64,000 bases of DNA from Propionibacteriaceae bacterium ZF39 (lineage in GTDB: Bacteria; Actinomycetota; Actinomycetes; Propionibacteriales; Propionibacteriaceae), in contig CP154795.1 in the NCBI GenBank assembly GCA_039565995.1, positions 2,852,001 to 2,916,000 of the forward strand. Direction: 5' to 3'. Below are positions 55,384 through 63,988 of the stretch, one piece after another. The notes beneath the pieces were generated by a model. The model was given only the letters and a program-made list of their open reading frames with translations. It was not told the DNA's origin and did not search any database. Numbering within the stretch: the first letter of the stretch is position 1; each line of letters starts with the position of its first letter. Made by a program: the position numbers and the translations under genes.

Positions 55384-57414
55384 GTGTTGACGACCAGTTT
55401 CGCTGATCCCCTGATCGGGGTTCTGCTGGACGGTCGCTATCGCATCTCCCAAAAACTGGCGCGAGGGGGCATGGCGACCGTTTATCGCGCGGAAGATCTG
55501 CGCCTCAGCCGGGTCGTCGCCATCAAAGTGATGCACGAGGGTCTCGGCGAGGACGGCGATTTCACCAGCAAGTTCGATCGCGAGGCGCGCGCCGCCGCCA
55601 AGCTGTGCCATCCGAATGTCGTGTCGGTGTTCGACCAGGGCGCTGATGCCGGACGGCCCTACATCGTCATGGAATATGTCGCGGGCTGCACGCTGCGGAA
55701 CCTCATCGCCCGCGATGCACCGCTCGAGCCCGAGCGCGCTCTGGAGCTGATCGACCACATCCTCTCCGCGCTGTGCGCGGCCCACGAGAACGGGCTCGTG
55801 CACCGTGACATCAAGCCCGAGAACGTGCTCCTCTCCGACCGCGGCCACCTCAAGGTGGCCGATTTCGGCCTGGCCCGGGCCGTGTCGTCGCAGACCGCGA
55901 CCGCCACCCAGGGCGTACTCATCGGAACCGTCTCCTATCTCCCGCCCGAACTCGTCCTCCACGGCAAGGCCGACACCCGATCCGATATCTATTCGACGGG
56001 TGTCGTGCTGTTCGAGCTGTTGACCTCGACGAAGCCCTATACGGGTGAGACGCCGATCCAGGTGGCGTACGCCCACGTCCACAACCGCGTCCCCGCCCCC
56101 TCGTCTCGCCTTGAGACGTCGTGGCAGACCTCCCGTTCGGCGATCCCGCCCTATGTCGATGCCCTCGTCCTGGCCGCCACGCAGCGCGAACCCGATCGTC
56201 GACCCGCGGATGCCCGCGCCTTCCAGGCCATGGTGCGCAAGGCACAGGAGGCGTTGAGCGCAGGAGTCATGGACGATCCGGCGCTGACGGCCGAGTTCAG
56301 TCGTGCCTTCGCGGTCGACGAGGACACCGAACTCCACGGCCCCCTCGACGACTTCCTGGATGCGCCCCCTTTCGACTACGAGCCGGCGGCGCCGGCACCC
56401 GTCACGTCGGCCCGGTCCGCACGGTCGCCCAGGTCGCCGCAGTCGGCTTCGCCGCGGTCGCCGCAATCGGCTTCGCCTGCCCCGGTACGCCGGGAGTCCC
56501 CTTCCCGAGCCTCCGCGCTGCCGCCTGCGGTCGCGGTGCGGCGCCGACGGCTGCTGGCGGGGATCGCCCTGGTGCTGGTCACGCTCCTCGGGACCGGTTC
56601 GTGGTGGATGCTGGACGGGCGCTATGTGGCGACCCCGGCACTGGTGGGGATCGCCCAGGCCGATGCCGAACGGCTGGCCGAGGAGAACGGGCTGTCGGTC
56701 CGGGCCGATCAGGCGTTCAGTGAGACCGTGCCGGCCGGGCAGGTGATCTCGACCGATCCGACGGCCGGAACGGACATCCGCCGTGGCGGCTCCCTCGCTG
56801 CCGTCGTCTCCAAGGGTCCGGAACGCTTCGAGATGCCGCGTGTCGTCGGCATGTCGCGCGATGACGCGGACGCTGCTCTCTCGGCGAGCAACCTGGTCAT
56901 CGGCACGGTCAAGGAGGACTGGCACGAGGAGATCGACGCCGGCATGGTCAGTGCCGCGTCCGCCGAGCCGGGCACGCGCCTGAAGCGCGGCGAACCCATC
57001 GATCTGACGCTGTCGAAGGGCCCCAAGCCCATCAGGATTCCCAACCAGGCCGGCAAGTCGGCCCGGGATGCACAGGCCAACCTCGAGAATCTCGGGTTTG
57101 CCGTCGTGATGAAGACCGCCAACTCGCCCACGGTCGCCGAGGGACTGATCATCTCGCAGCAGCCGGCCGACGGCGTCGGCCACCGCGGTGACACGATCAC
57201 CCTCGTGCGTTCCCTCGGACCGGCCATGGTGGCCGTGCCGGACGTGAAGGCCAAGCCGGTCCAGGAAGCCACCGATCTGCTCACACAGGCCGGGTTCAAG
57301 GTCGCCACCCAGCCCGGGGACAACCCGCTCGGGCTCGGCTACGTCCAGCGCACCGATCCCGCGGGAGCTGCGCAGGCTCCCGAGGGATCGACCATCACGC
57401 TGTTCGTGATCTGA
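55384..57414 (+). CDS. PASTA-domain Ser/Thr protein kinase (PknL-position)
   Basis: Membrane Hanks-type kinase of 676 aa. The kinase domain (1-275) has the Gly loop LARGGMATVYRAED, VAIKVM with the ATP-binding Lys, VHRDIKPENVLL and VADFGLARAV. A Ser/Pro/Arg-rich juxtamembrane linker contains an RSPQSASP repeat. One membrane helix lies at about 388-408, and four extracellular PASTA domains follow (about 413-676), which usually sense peptidoglycan fragments. The neighbours (metF, polyprenyl synthase, aroG) match those of mycobacterial pknL, though that protein lacks PASTA repeats, so I leave the symbol empty. Confidence 0.93.
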   Translation: MLTTSFADPLIGVLLDGRYRISQKLARGGMATVYRAEDLRLSRVVAIKVMHEGLGEDGDFTSKFDREARAAAKLCHPNVVSVFDQGADAGRPYIVMEYVAGCTLRNLIARDAPLEPERALELIDHILSALCAAHENGLVHRDIKPENVLLSDRGHLKVADFGLARAVSSQTATATQGVLIGTVSYLPPELVLHGKADTRSDIYSTGVVLFELLTSTKPYTGETPIQVAYAHVHNRVPAPSSRLETSWQTSRSAIPPYVDALVLAATQREPDRRPADARAFQAMVRKAQEALSAGVMDDPALTAEFSRAFAVDEDTELHGPLDDFLDAPPFDYEPAAPAPVTSARSARSPRSPQSASPRSPQSASPAPVRRESPSRASALPPAVAVRRRRLLAGIALVLVTLLGTGSWWMLDGRYVATPALVGIAQADAERLAEENGLSVRADQAFSETVPAGQVISTDPTAGTDIRRGGSLAAVVSKGPERFEMPRVVGMSRDDADAALSASNLVIGTVKEDWHEEIDAGMVSAASAEPGTRLKRGEPIDLTLSKGPKPIRIPNQAGKSARDAQANLENLGFAVVMKTANSPTVAEGLIISQQPADGVGHRGDTITLVRSLGPAMVAVPDVKAKPVQEATDLLTQAGFKVATQPGDNPLGLGYVQRTDPAGAAQAPEGSTITLFVI

Positions 57415-57417
57415 CGA

Positions 57418-58059
57418 TCAGATCTCGTGGGGCTGGCCGTCCCGATAGTCGTGGAGCCGGGTCTCCGAGAGATCCTGGATGCGGTCGGTGATCAGCTTCC
57501 AGCCCTTGTCGTTGACGAGGCCGTCGTGGATCGGGAAGCCCTGGGGGGCCCCGATCGTGCGGGTGAAGTCGATGTGTTCCTTCAGCGCTGCCCACGGACC
57601 CATCACCGGCAGGGCCAGCACGTCGACCCCGGGCGGGCACGCCGCGAGCGAGTCACCGGGATGGAACAGCGTCGGATGACCCTCGGCCGACAGCACCACA
57701 CCGACATTGCCGACCATGGGAATGTCGCGGTGGATCACCGCGTGCTGCCCACCGACCGTGTGGAGTAGCACGGAACCGATCCGGGTCTGGTTCTCGGCCG
57801 CGAACCGCTCGGCATGGGCCGGGAGCTCGACATTGTCGGGAACGCTCGGCTCGACGATGAGCCTTGCGTCGGGATTGGCCGCGATCAGTGCCGGCACGTT
57901 CTTGGGGTCGATGTGGTCGCCGTGGAGGTGGGTGATGACGATGGCATCCAGGTCGGTCAGTCCGTGCCAGTCGTCCGAGAACGCTCCCGGATCGAGCAGG
58001 ATCCGCGTGCCGTCGACGTTGACGAGAACGGCCGAGTGGCCGAGGTGGGTGATCTGCAT
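57418..58059 (-). CDS. MBL-fold metal-dependent hydrolase (UlaG-like)
   Basis: Metallo-beta-lactamase-fold protein of 213 aa with ITHLGHSAVLV at the N-terminus, the metal motif VITHLHGDHIDP, LFHPGDSL and the C-terminal IHDG. The substrate is unknown; UlaG-like members hydrolyse lactones or phosphodiesters. The ATG at 58059 lies 7 nt after TAGCGT (58072-58067), so it is probably leaderless. The in-frame GTG 58068 would lie inside that box. It is 3 nt from the convergent kinase stop. Confidence 0.85.
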   Translation of the reverse strand: MQITHLGHSAVLVNVDGTRILLDPGAFSDDWHGLTDLDAIVITHLHGDHIDPKNVPALIAANPDARLIVEPSVPDNVELPAHAERFAAENQTRIGSVLLHTVGGQHAVIHRDIPMVGNVGVVLSAEGHPTLFHPGDSLAACPPGVDVLALPVMGPWAALKEHIDFTRTIGAPQGFPIHDGLVNDKGWKLITDRIQDLSETRLHDYRDGQPHEI

Positions 58060-58066
58060 GACACCC

Positions 58067-58072
58067 ACGCTA
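58067..58072 (-). promoter_or_regulatory. Leaderless -10 box of the MBL hydrolase gene
   Basis: TAGCGT on the minus strand, 7 nt before ATG 58059, located at the end of the upstream aldolase gene. Confidence 0.5.
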
Positions 58073-58074
58073 AC

Positions 58075-59097
58075 TCAGGCGAGCAGATCCCCCAGCACCT
58101 CTCCCGCTCGGCGACTCTCCGCCACCGTCACATCGAGATGTGTGACAGCGCGCACCATGCGCGGCCCCAGCGCCGACACCGCGACCCCGGCCGCGCGCGC
58201 CTGCTCGGCCACCCGCCCGGCCGGCGTACTCCCCGTGTCGATCACCACGATGTTGGTCTCCACCGTCGCGGGATCGACCGCGACCGGCGCGCGGTCGGCA
58301 ACCGCGTACGCCAACTCGCGCGCCGCGAGGTGGTCCTCGGCGAGCCGATCGACCTGATGCTCAAGCGCGTACACCGCAGCGGCCGCGAGTACGCCCGCTT
58401 GCCGCCAGCCCGCACCGAGCCGCTTGCGCCACACCCGGGCCTCGGCCATGACGTCTGCCGACGCCAACAGCATCGAGCCGATCGGCGCACCGAGCCCCTT
58501 GGAGAAACACACGCTGACGGTGTCGAACAGCCGGCCATAGTCGGCCAGCGCCACCCCGGTCGCGACATGCGCATTCCAGAGCCGCGCGCCGTCCAGGTGC
58601 AGCCCGATCCCGTGTCCCCGACACAAGTCGTGCACCGCCCGGAGATGATCGAACGGTTGGATCGTGCCGCCGCCGAAGTTGTGGGTGTTCTCGAGCGCAA
58701 CGGCAGCGGTCGACACCAGATACGGGCCCGCATCCGGGGCGAGCATCGACTCGATGGCGGACAACTCGGCCACGCCCCGCGTCGAGGCCCACGTGCGCAT
58801 CGTCAGCCCGGACAACGCTCCATGCGCCCCCATCTCGGCGCGCGCGATGTGAGCATCGGCATCACACAGCACTTCCTGCCCGGGCGCGACGAGCGCGCGT
58901 ACCCCCAGCAGATTCGACAGCGAACCGGACACACAGAACAAGCCTGCCTCGTGCCCCAGCAACTCCGCGGTCCGCTCCTCCAGGGCGCGGATCGTGGGGT
59001 CCTCGGCATAGACGTCATCGCCGACCTCGGCCGCGGCCATCGCGGCGCGCATGCCGGGGGTCGGCGCAGTGACGGTGTCGCTGCGGAGATCGATCAC
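58075..59097 (-). CDS. Low-specificity threonine aldolase
   Basis: PLP-dependent enzyme of 340 aa that splits threonine or allo-threonine into glycine and acetaldehyde. It begins MIDLRSDTVTAPTPGMRAAM, has VYAEDPTIRALEERTAELLG, LHLDGARLWNAHVATG and the PLP lysine in VSVCFSKGLGAPIGSML. It lies 21 nt downstream of aroG in the same direction. Confidence 0.93.
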   Translation of the reverse strand: MIDLRSDTVTAPTPGMRAAMAAAEVGDDVYAEDPTIRALEERTAELLGHEAGLFCVSGSLSNLLGVRALVAPGQEVLCDADAHIARAEMGAHGALSGLTMRTWASTRGVAELSAIESMLAPDAGPYLVSTAAVALENTHNFGGGTIQPFDHLRAVHDLCRGHGIGLHLDGARLWNAHVATGVALADYGRLFDTVSVCFSKGLGAPIGSMLLASADVMAEARVWRKRLGAGWRQAGVLAAAAVYALEHQVDRLAEDHLAARELAYAVADRAPVAVDPATVETNIVVIDTGSTPAGRVAEQARAAGVAVSALGPRMVRAVTHLDVTVAESRRAGEVLGDLLA

Positions 59098-59118
59098 GGT
59101 CGTCCTGACCAGCAGGAC

Positions 59119-60501
59119 TCAGAGATCGACCGGCGTGAACGCCTGCACCGGGTTGGCTCGCTTGATGCGGCCATCGGTCAGGCGCTCGGCGACGGTGAAG
59201 GCGAGCTCGAGCGACTGGTTGCGGTTGAGGCGCGGATCGCACGCAGTCTCATAGCGGTTCTCCAGATCCGTCTCGGCCAGCTCACCGACGCCACCGACAC
59301 ACTCGGTGACATCGTCACCGGTCAGCTCGATGTGGACGCCGCCCGGCCACGAGTCCATCTGGTCGTGGACATCGAACCAGCCGTTGAGCTCGGTGACGAT
59401 CCGGTCGAACGACCGGGTCTTGTAGCCGTTCGACGTCGAGAACGTGTTGCCGTGCATCGGGTCGCAGACCCACACCGGCGTACGCCCCGCGTTCTGGATC
59501 GTCTCGATGATCGGCGGCAGCGCCTCGCCGACGTTGTCGGCCCCCATGCGCGTGATGAACGTGAGACGACCGGGCTCGTTGTCGGGGTCGAGGCGCTCGG
59601 CGAGAGCCAGCGCTTCCGCCCCGGACACCTTCGGGCCGAGCTTGACGCCGATGGGATTGCGGACGCTGGCCAGCAACTCGACGTGGGCACCGTCGAGCTG
59701 ACGCGTCCGCTCCCCGATCCACACGAAGTGGCCGGACGTGTTGTAGGGCTGCTGCGAGCGCGAGTCGATGCGGGTCAGGGCATGCTCATATTCCAACAGC
59801 AGGGCCTCGTGCGAGGCATAGAAATCGACGGTGCGCATCGAGTCGTCGTCGATGCCACAGGTGATCATGAACGCCATCGCGCGCTCGATCTCGTCGGCCA
59901 GATGCTCATAGCGCTCGACCACCGACGACGTGCGGACGAAGTTGGTGTTCCAGTTGTGGATCGTGCGCAGGTCGGCGAAACCACCCGTGACGAACGCACG
60001 CGTCAGGTTCAACGTCGCGGCGGACGCGTTGTAGACATCCAGCAGCCGGCGCGGGTCCGGGATCCGGGAGTCGGACGTGAAGTCGAACCCGTTCACGGCG
60101 TCGCCGCGGAAGCTCGGCAGGCTCACGCCGTCACGGGTCTCCATGTCGGACGAGCGCGGCTTGGCGTACTGGCCCGCGAGCCGGCCCACCTTCACAACCG
60201 GCACCTGCGCCGCATATTGCATGACCACGGCCATGGCGAGCAGCACCTGGAGCTTGTTCTTCACGTTCTGGGCAGTCACGCCGGCAAACGTCTCGGCGCA
60301 GTCACCGCCCTGGAGCAGGAAGGCTTCGCGGCGGGCGACCGAGGCGAGCTTGCTGCGCAGGTCATCACACTCGCCCGCGAACACCAGCGGCGGACGGGTG
60401 GAGAGCTCGAGGTTGACGGCCGCGACCGCCGACGGATCGGGGTAATTCGGCTGCTGCTGAGGTTTCAGAGTGTGCAGCTGCTCCAGGCTGGGAAAAGACA
60501 C
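59119..60501 (-). CDS. aroG: Class II DAHP synthase AroG
   Basis: First enzyme of the shikimate pathway, joining phosphoenolpyruvate and erythrose 4-phosphate. The class II features are RPPLVFAGECDDLRSKLASVARREAFLLQGGDCAETF, KVGRLAGQYAKPRS, LLLEYEHALTR, VWIGERTRQLDGAHVEL and PVWVCDPMHGNT. The 460-aa length is typical. The GTG at 60501 lies 6 nt after TATCCT and has no ribosome binding site, so the transcript is probably leaderless. Confidence 0.96.
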   Translation of the reverse strand: MSFPSLEQLHTLKPQQQPNYPDPSAVAAVNLELSTRPPLVFAGECDDLRSKLASVARREAFLLQGGDCAETFAGVTAQNVKNKLQVLLAMAVVMQYAAQVPVVKVGRLAGQYAKPRSSDMETRDGVSLPSFRGDAVNGFDFTSDSRIPDPRRLLDVYNASAATLNLTRAFVTGGFADLRTIHNWNTNFVRTSSVVERYEHLADEIERAMAFMITCGIDDDSMRTVDFYASHEALLLEYEHALTRIDSRSQQPYNTSGHFVWIGERTRQLDGAHVELLASVRNPIGVKLGPKVSGAEALALAERLDPDNEPGRLTFITRMGADNVGEALPPIIETIQNAGRTPVWVCDPMHGNTFSTSNGYKTRSFDRIVTELNGWFDVHDQMDSWPGGVHIELTGDDVTECVGGVGELAETDLENRYETACDPRLNRNQSLELAFTVAERLTDGRIKRANPVQAFTPVDL

Positions 60502-60507
60502 GCCGCA

Positions 60508-60513
60508 AGGATA
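60508..60513 (-). promoter_or_regulatory. Leaderless -10 box of aroG
   Basis: TATCCT on the minus strand followed by 6 nt and GTG 60501. Confidence 0.6.
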
Positions 60514-60569
60514 GGCGCTGGGGCGGGAAAGTCCGACCCCTTCCCGGGGCGCGAACGCCCGTGGGCGAT

Positions 60570-61238
60570 TCAGGCGCGCAGATAGCCCTGTTCGACCGCA
60601 TAGAGCGCCAACTCCACGCGGTTGTGGAGCTGCAGTTTGCGCAGCACGTTCTGGACGTGATTCTGGACCGTGCGATGCGAGACGAAGAGTTCCTCGGCGA
60701 TCTCGCGATAGGCCATGCCCTTGGCGACGTGACGCAGCACCTCGATCTCGCGGGCCGTCAGAGCCGGGCCCGGATCGTTGTGGGCCTCGGCATGCGTCAC
60801 CATGCGGCGGAATTCACCGAGCACCATGCCGGCCAGGCTGGGCGTGAAGACCGCCTCACCCCGGGCCGTCTGGCGTACGCCGGTGAGCATCTCCTCCGGC
60901 GTCGACGACTTGAGGAGATAGCCTCGCGCGCCCGCCTTCACCGCACGCAGGACATCGGCGCGTTCGCCCGATGCGGACACGACCAATACCTTGCACGTGG
61001 GGAACTCACGCATCAGGATCTCGGTGCAGGTCGCGCCGTCCGGCTCGGGGATCTGGAGATCCATGATGACCACCTCGGGGCGCGTCGCCCGCGCCCGCGA
61101 CAGGCACTCATCGCCCGTCCGGGCTGTGGCGACGATCTCGAATCCATCGTCCTCGAGGTCGCCACCCATCGCTTCCAGCCACATCGGGTGATCGTCCACC
61201 AGCATCACGCGACGCGACATCGCCTCGACCTTCTTCAT
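60570..61238 (-). CDS. LuxR-type response regulator (MacR-like)
   Basis: NarL/FixJ response regulator of 222 aa. The receiver domain has VMLVDDHPMW with the acidic pair, VVIMDLQIPEPDG with the phosphoacceptor Asp, and the Lys in GYLLKSST. The output domain is a LuxR helix-turn-helix, LTAREIEVLRHVAKGMAYREIAEELFVSHRTVQNHVQNVLRKL. The ATG at 61238 has GGAG close upstream; ATG 61220 is possible. The start lies inside the sensor kinase frame. The neighbourhood is similar to macRS of Streptomyces. Confidence 0.9.
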   Translation of the reverse strand: MKKVEAMSRRVMLVDDHPMWLEAMGGDLEDDGFEIVATARTGDECLSRARATRPEVVIMDLQIPEPDGATCTEILMREFPTCKVLVVSASGERADVLRAVKAGARGYLLKSSTPEEMLTGVRQTARGEAVFTPSLAGMVLGEFRRMVTHAEAHNDPGPALTAREIEVLRHVAKGMAYREIAEELFVSHRTVQNHVQNVLRKLQLHNRVELALYAVEQGYLRA

Positions 61239-62421
61239 CGCTCCATCCGCCTGATCCCCCTAGCGGCATTTGCTTCCGGCGCTTCGCCCTCACTGGCTCG
61301 ATCGGCACCCGGAACTCCCACTCGACCCCGCGCCCAGGCGCGGTCCGGAGCGTGGCGAGGCCGCCGAGATCGTGAATGCGCCCGTAGATGGAGTGTTTCA
61401 CGCCCAATCGGCCCGCGCGCATAGCCGCCGCAAAATCGTCCATCTCCCCGCCCACGCCGTTGTCCCGGATGGACACGACCACGTCGCCGCCCTCCACCTC
61501 GAGGAGGACCCATGCGCGCGCCTCCGGCCCGGCATGTTTGACGACGTTGGTGAGCGCCTCGCGGACGGCCGCGTCGATCTCACTCACCCGGGCGGTCTCC
61601 ATGAGAACAGGTTCGGCGGGGACCGCCACGGTGACGACTGCACAGGTGTGCCGATCGATCGTGGTGGCGAGGTCCGACTGGGTCGCGTCCAACAGGTTCA
61701 ACCGGCTCGGATCCGTGGCGGCATCGCGGATGAGGACCCGGAGCTGACTCTCCTGCTCCCTGGCCAGCCGCGCCAACAACTGGCCCCGGGGGCCCAGATT
61801 GGGCCCTTCCCGCTCGACCATGGTGAGCACCTGGAGGACTCCGTCGTGCACGATCCGCGAGAGCCGTTGCCGCTCCGAGAGCAGCGCCGACTCGGCGCTG
61901 AGCCGGTCGCGTTCGCACGTCAGGTCACGCAACTGATCGGCCAGAAAACCGAGCACCGCCGTCCCCACGATCAGCCCGACCGTCGAGGCGAACACTTCCA
62001 GGGGCGGAGTCGGGTTCTGGATGAGGACCAGGGCACTCAGCAGGAACGCCGCCACCCCGCCGGCCAGCCACCCGTGCAACACGGCGAGCGCCAGCGGCGG
62101 GGCGGCTGCCCAGAATCCGGTGATCGCGATCGCGTGCCCCTGACCGAGGATCAGCGGCGAGAGTGCGCAGGGGACGGCTGCGAAGAAGAAGTCGATGCCG
62201 ATCAGCCAGGGCGTGCGGCGTTGCGGCTCGGCGTATGCCCAGTGGGCCACGCCGGACCAGACGATCATGACGAAGGCCGCCACCAGCACCAGCCCGGGCC
62301 GGCGCACCTCGTCGAACCGCGCGGCGTGGACCATCAGCGTGAGCGCCAGGAGCACCCACCGCATCCAGGCCACCACCCGGAACAGCGGGGTTTCGATCGC
62401 GACCTGGATGCCGGGTTTCAC
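61108..62421 (-). CDS. MacS-like sensor histidine kinase
   Basis: Membrane histidine kinase of 437 aa. Five to six N-terminal hydrophobic helices (DUF5931-like) are followed by the HisKA_3 phosphoacceptor SERQRLSRIVHDGVLQVLTMV and an HATPase_c domain with AVREALTNVVKHAG and VVSIRDNGVGGEMDDF. Domain homology ends near VPIEPVRAK. The last 44 residues read through the start of the response regulator gene and look like the shadow of that gene. The GTG start overlaps the acyltransferase stop (GTGA). Confidence 0.88.
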   Translation of the reverse strand: MKPGIQVAIETPLFRVVAWMRWVLLALTLMVHAARFDEVRRPGLVLVAAFVMIVWSGVAHWAYAEPQRRTPWLIGIDFFFAAVPCALSPLILGQGHAIAITGFWAAAPPLALAVLHGWLAGGVAAFLLSALVLIQNPTPPLEVFASTVGLIVGTAVLGFLADQLRDLTCERDRLSAESALLSERQRLSRIVHDGVLQVLTMVEREGPNLGPRGQLLARLAREQESQLRVLIRDAATDPSRLNLLDATQSDLATTIDRHTCAVVTVAVPAEPVLMETARVSEIDAAVREALTNVVKHAGPEARAWVLLEVEGGDVVVSIRDNGVGGEMDDFAAAMRAGRLGVKHSIYGRIHDLGGLATLRTAPGRGVEWEFRVPIEPVRAKRRKQMPLGGSGGWSDEEGRGDVASRDAGGRSPDVAGSDGWRPRGRWIRDRRHSPDGR

Positions 62422-63197
62422 TGCCGTGGCTCCCGGGGTTCCTTGGGTTCCTTGGAATCCTTCGCCGCCTCCTTGGCCCGCTCGCGAGCCACTGTGGCGT
62501 ACTCATCGACATATTCCTGGCCGGACAGTTCCATGATCGCGTACATCACCTCATCGGTGATCGAGCGCAGGATGAACCGGTCGGAGTCCAGGCCGGCGTA
62601 CCGGGAGAAATCGAGCGGGGCACCGAACTTGACGATCGGCGTGACCACCCGGCCGAAGCGCTTGTCGCGCGGGGCGATCAGGTCGGTGTTGATGACGGCG
62701 GTGGGGATGACGGGTACGCCCGCTTCGAGTGCGAGGCGTGCCACTCCGGTGCGGCCCTTGTAGAGCCGTCCGTCGTGCGAGCGCGTGCCCTCGGGAAAGA
62801 TGCCGAAGAGCTCGTCCCGACCGAGTACGCGGAGTCCGGCGCGCAGGGCCCCCGCGGAGGCCTCACCCCCGGACCGGTCGATCGGCACCTGCCCGGTGCC
62901 CTGGAAGAACTTGCGCTGCAGGAGGCCTTTGATGCCGGTGCCGGTGAAATAGTCCGACTTCGCGACATAGGTGATGCGGCGGCGGATGGCCAGCGGCGTG
63001 AACAGCCAGTCGGCGATGGACAGGTGGTTGCTCGCGATGATCGCCGGCCCGTCCTCGGGCACGTGATCGGCGCCCTCGACGACCGGGCGGAAGACCCGCT
63101 TGATGCCCGGTCCGAGCAGGACATTCTTGAACAGCCAATAGGCGCCCTTGCCCGAGCCGTCGCCGTCACCTGGCTCGTCGCGCGGTGCGACGGTCAC
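62418..63197 (-). CDS. PlsC-family 1-acylglycerol-3-phosphate acyltransferase
   Basis: Membrane-associated acyltransferase of 259 aa that acylates lysophosphatidate or a related acceptor in phospholipid synthesis. The motif I His/Asp pair is in ASNHLSIADWLF, and motif III is GIFPEGTRSHDGRLYKGRTGVARL. The C-terminus is a charged Lys/Glu/Pro tail. The GTG at 63197 overlaps the stop of a paralogous acyltransferase (GTGA). The gene is translationally coupled to the sensor kinase. Confidence 0.9.
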   Translation of the reverse strand: MTVAPRDEPGDGDGSGKGAYWLFKNVLLGPGIKRVFRPVVEGADHVPEDGPAIIASNHLSIADWLFTPLAIRRRITYVAKSDYFTGTGIKGLLQRKFFQGTGQVPIDRSGGEASAGALRAGLRVLGRDELFGIFPEGTRSHDGRLYKGRTGVARLALEAGVPVIPTAVINTDLIAPRDKRFGRVVTPIVKFGAPLDFSRYAGLDSDRFILRSITDEVMYAIMELSGQEYVDEYATVARERAKEAAKDSKEPKEPREPRQ

Positions 63198-63976
63198 GGC
63201 TGCCCCGGCTCACCGGATTCGGCGGCCAGCTCGGCGGTCGTGGGCGGAACGCGGTTGCCCAGACCCGGGCGGGCCAGCACCTTCTCCTCGATGTTGCGGC
63301 CGTCGAGGGCGCCGGACTTGATCGAGGTGGCGTACACATCGACATATTCCTGACCGGTCAGTTCCTGCACCGCGGCCATGATCTCGTCGGTGACCCAGCG
63401 GAGCACTTCGCGGTTGGCGGCCTGGTCGTAGTAAGCGCTGAAATCGAGCGGCTTGCCGATGCGGATCCCGGGGCGACGCATATAGGGAACGCCGAACCAG
63501 CCCTTGACGAACTGGGTGCTGACGGTGCCGACCGGCAGGACCCGCACCTGATGACCGAGCACGAGGCGAGCGACGCCGGTCTTGCCCTTGTAGAGCCGGC
63601 CGTCGGGAGAGCGCGTGCCCTCCGCATAGATCCCGACGATCTCACCGGCGCGCAGGATCGCGCCGACGTGGTCGACCGATTCGGCCGAGGCGCGCCCACC
63701 CGAGCGGTCCATCGGCAGCATGCCGACGCGCCTCAGGAACCAGGACACGACCTTGCCGCCGAGCGACCGGCCCTTGAAGAGTTCGGCCTTGGCCGGAAAC
63801 GTGATCTTGCGCTCCACGACCGCAGGCAGGATCACCGTGTCGCCATAGGAGAGGTGGTTGCTGACGAGGACCACCGCACCCTTGGGCGGGATGTTCTCCG
63901 CACCCTCGAGCCACGGGCGACAGACAAGCTTCAGCACGGGTGCGAACAGCAGCCACTTGAACAACCAGTAGTACAC
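63194..63976 (-). CDS. PlsC-family acyltransferase (second paralogue)
   Basis: Paralogue of the preceding acyltransferase, 260 aa from GTG 63976. Motif I is VSNHLSYGDTVILP, motif II is in MLPMDRSGGRASAES and motif III is GIYAEGTRSPDGRLYKGKTGVARL. Both paralogues share the ending TDEIMAAVQELTGQEYVD. I choose GTG 63976 because TAAGGT lies 6 nt upstream and no ribosome binding site is seen. The frame opens at TTG 63982. It is the first gene of the plsC-plsC-kinase-regulator operon. Confidence 0.9.
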   Translation of the reverse strand: MYYWLFKWLLFAPVLKLVCRPWLEGAENIPPKGAVVLVSNHLSYGDTVILPAVVERKITFPAKAELFKGRSLGGKVVSWFLRRVGMLPMDRSGGRASAESVDHVGAILRAGEIVGIYAEGTRSPDGRLYKGKTGVARLVLGHQVRVLPVGTVSTQFVKGWFGVPYMRRPGIRIGKPLDFSAYYDQAANREVLRWVTDEIMAAVQELTGQEYVDVYATSIKSGALDGRNIEEKVLARPGLGNRVPPTTAELAAESGEPGQP

Positions 63977-63982
63977 AGCCAA

Positions 63983-63988
63983 ACCTTA
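63983..63988 (-). promoter_or_regulatory. Leaderless -10 box of the plsC-macRS-like operon
   Basis: TAAGGT on the minus strand, 6 nt before GTG 63976, at the very end of the window. Confidence 0.5.

Noticed and set aside
57814-60585. Plus-strand open frame of 923 codons opposite threonine aldolase and aroG
   Set aside because: Antisense shadow with Arg/Gly/His-rich composition and no recognisable motif. Both minus-strand genes have full catalytic motifs.
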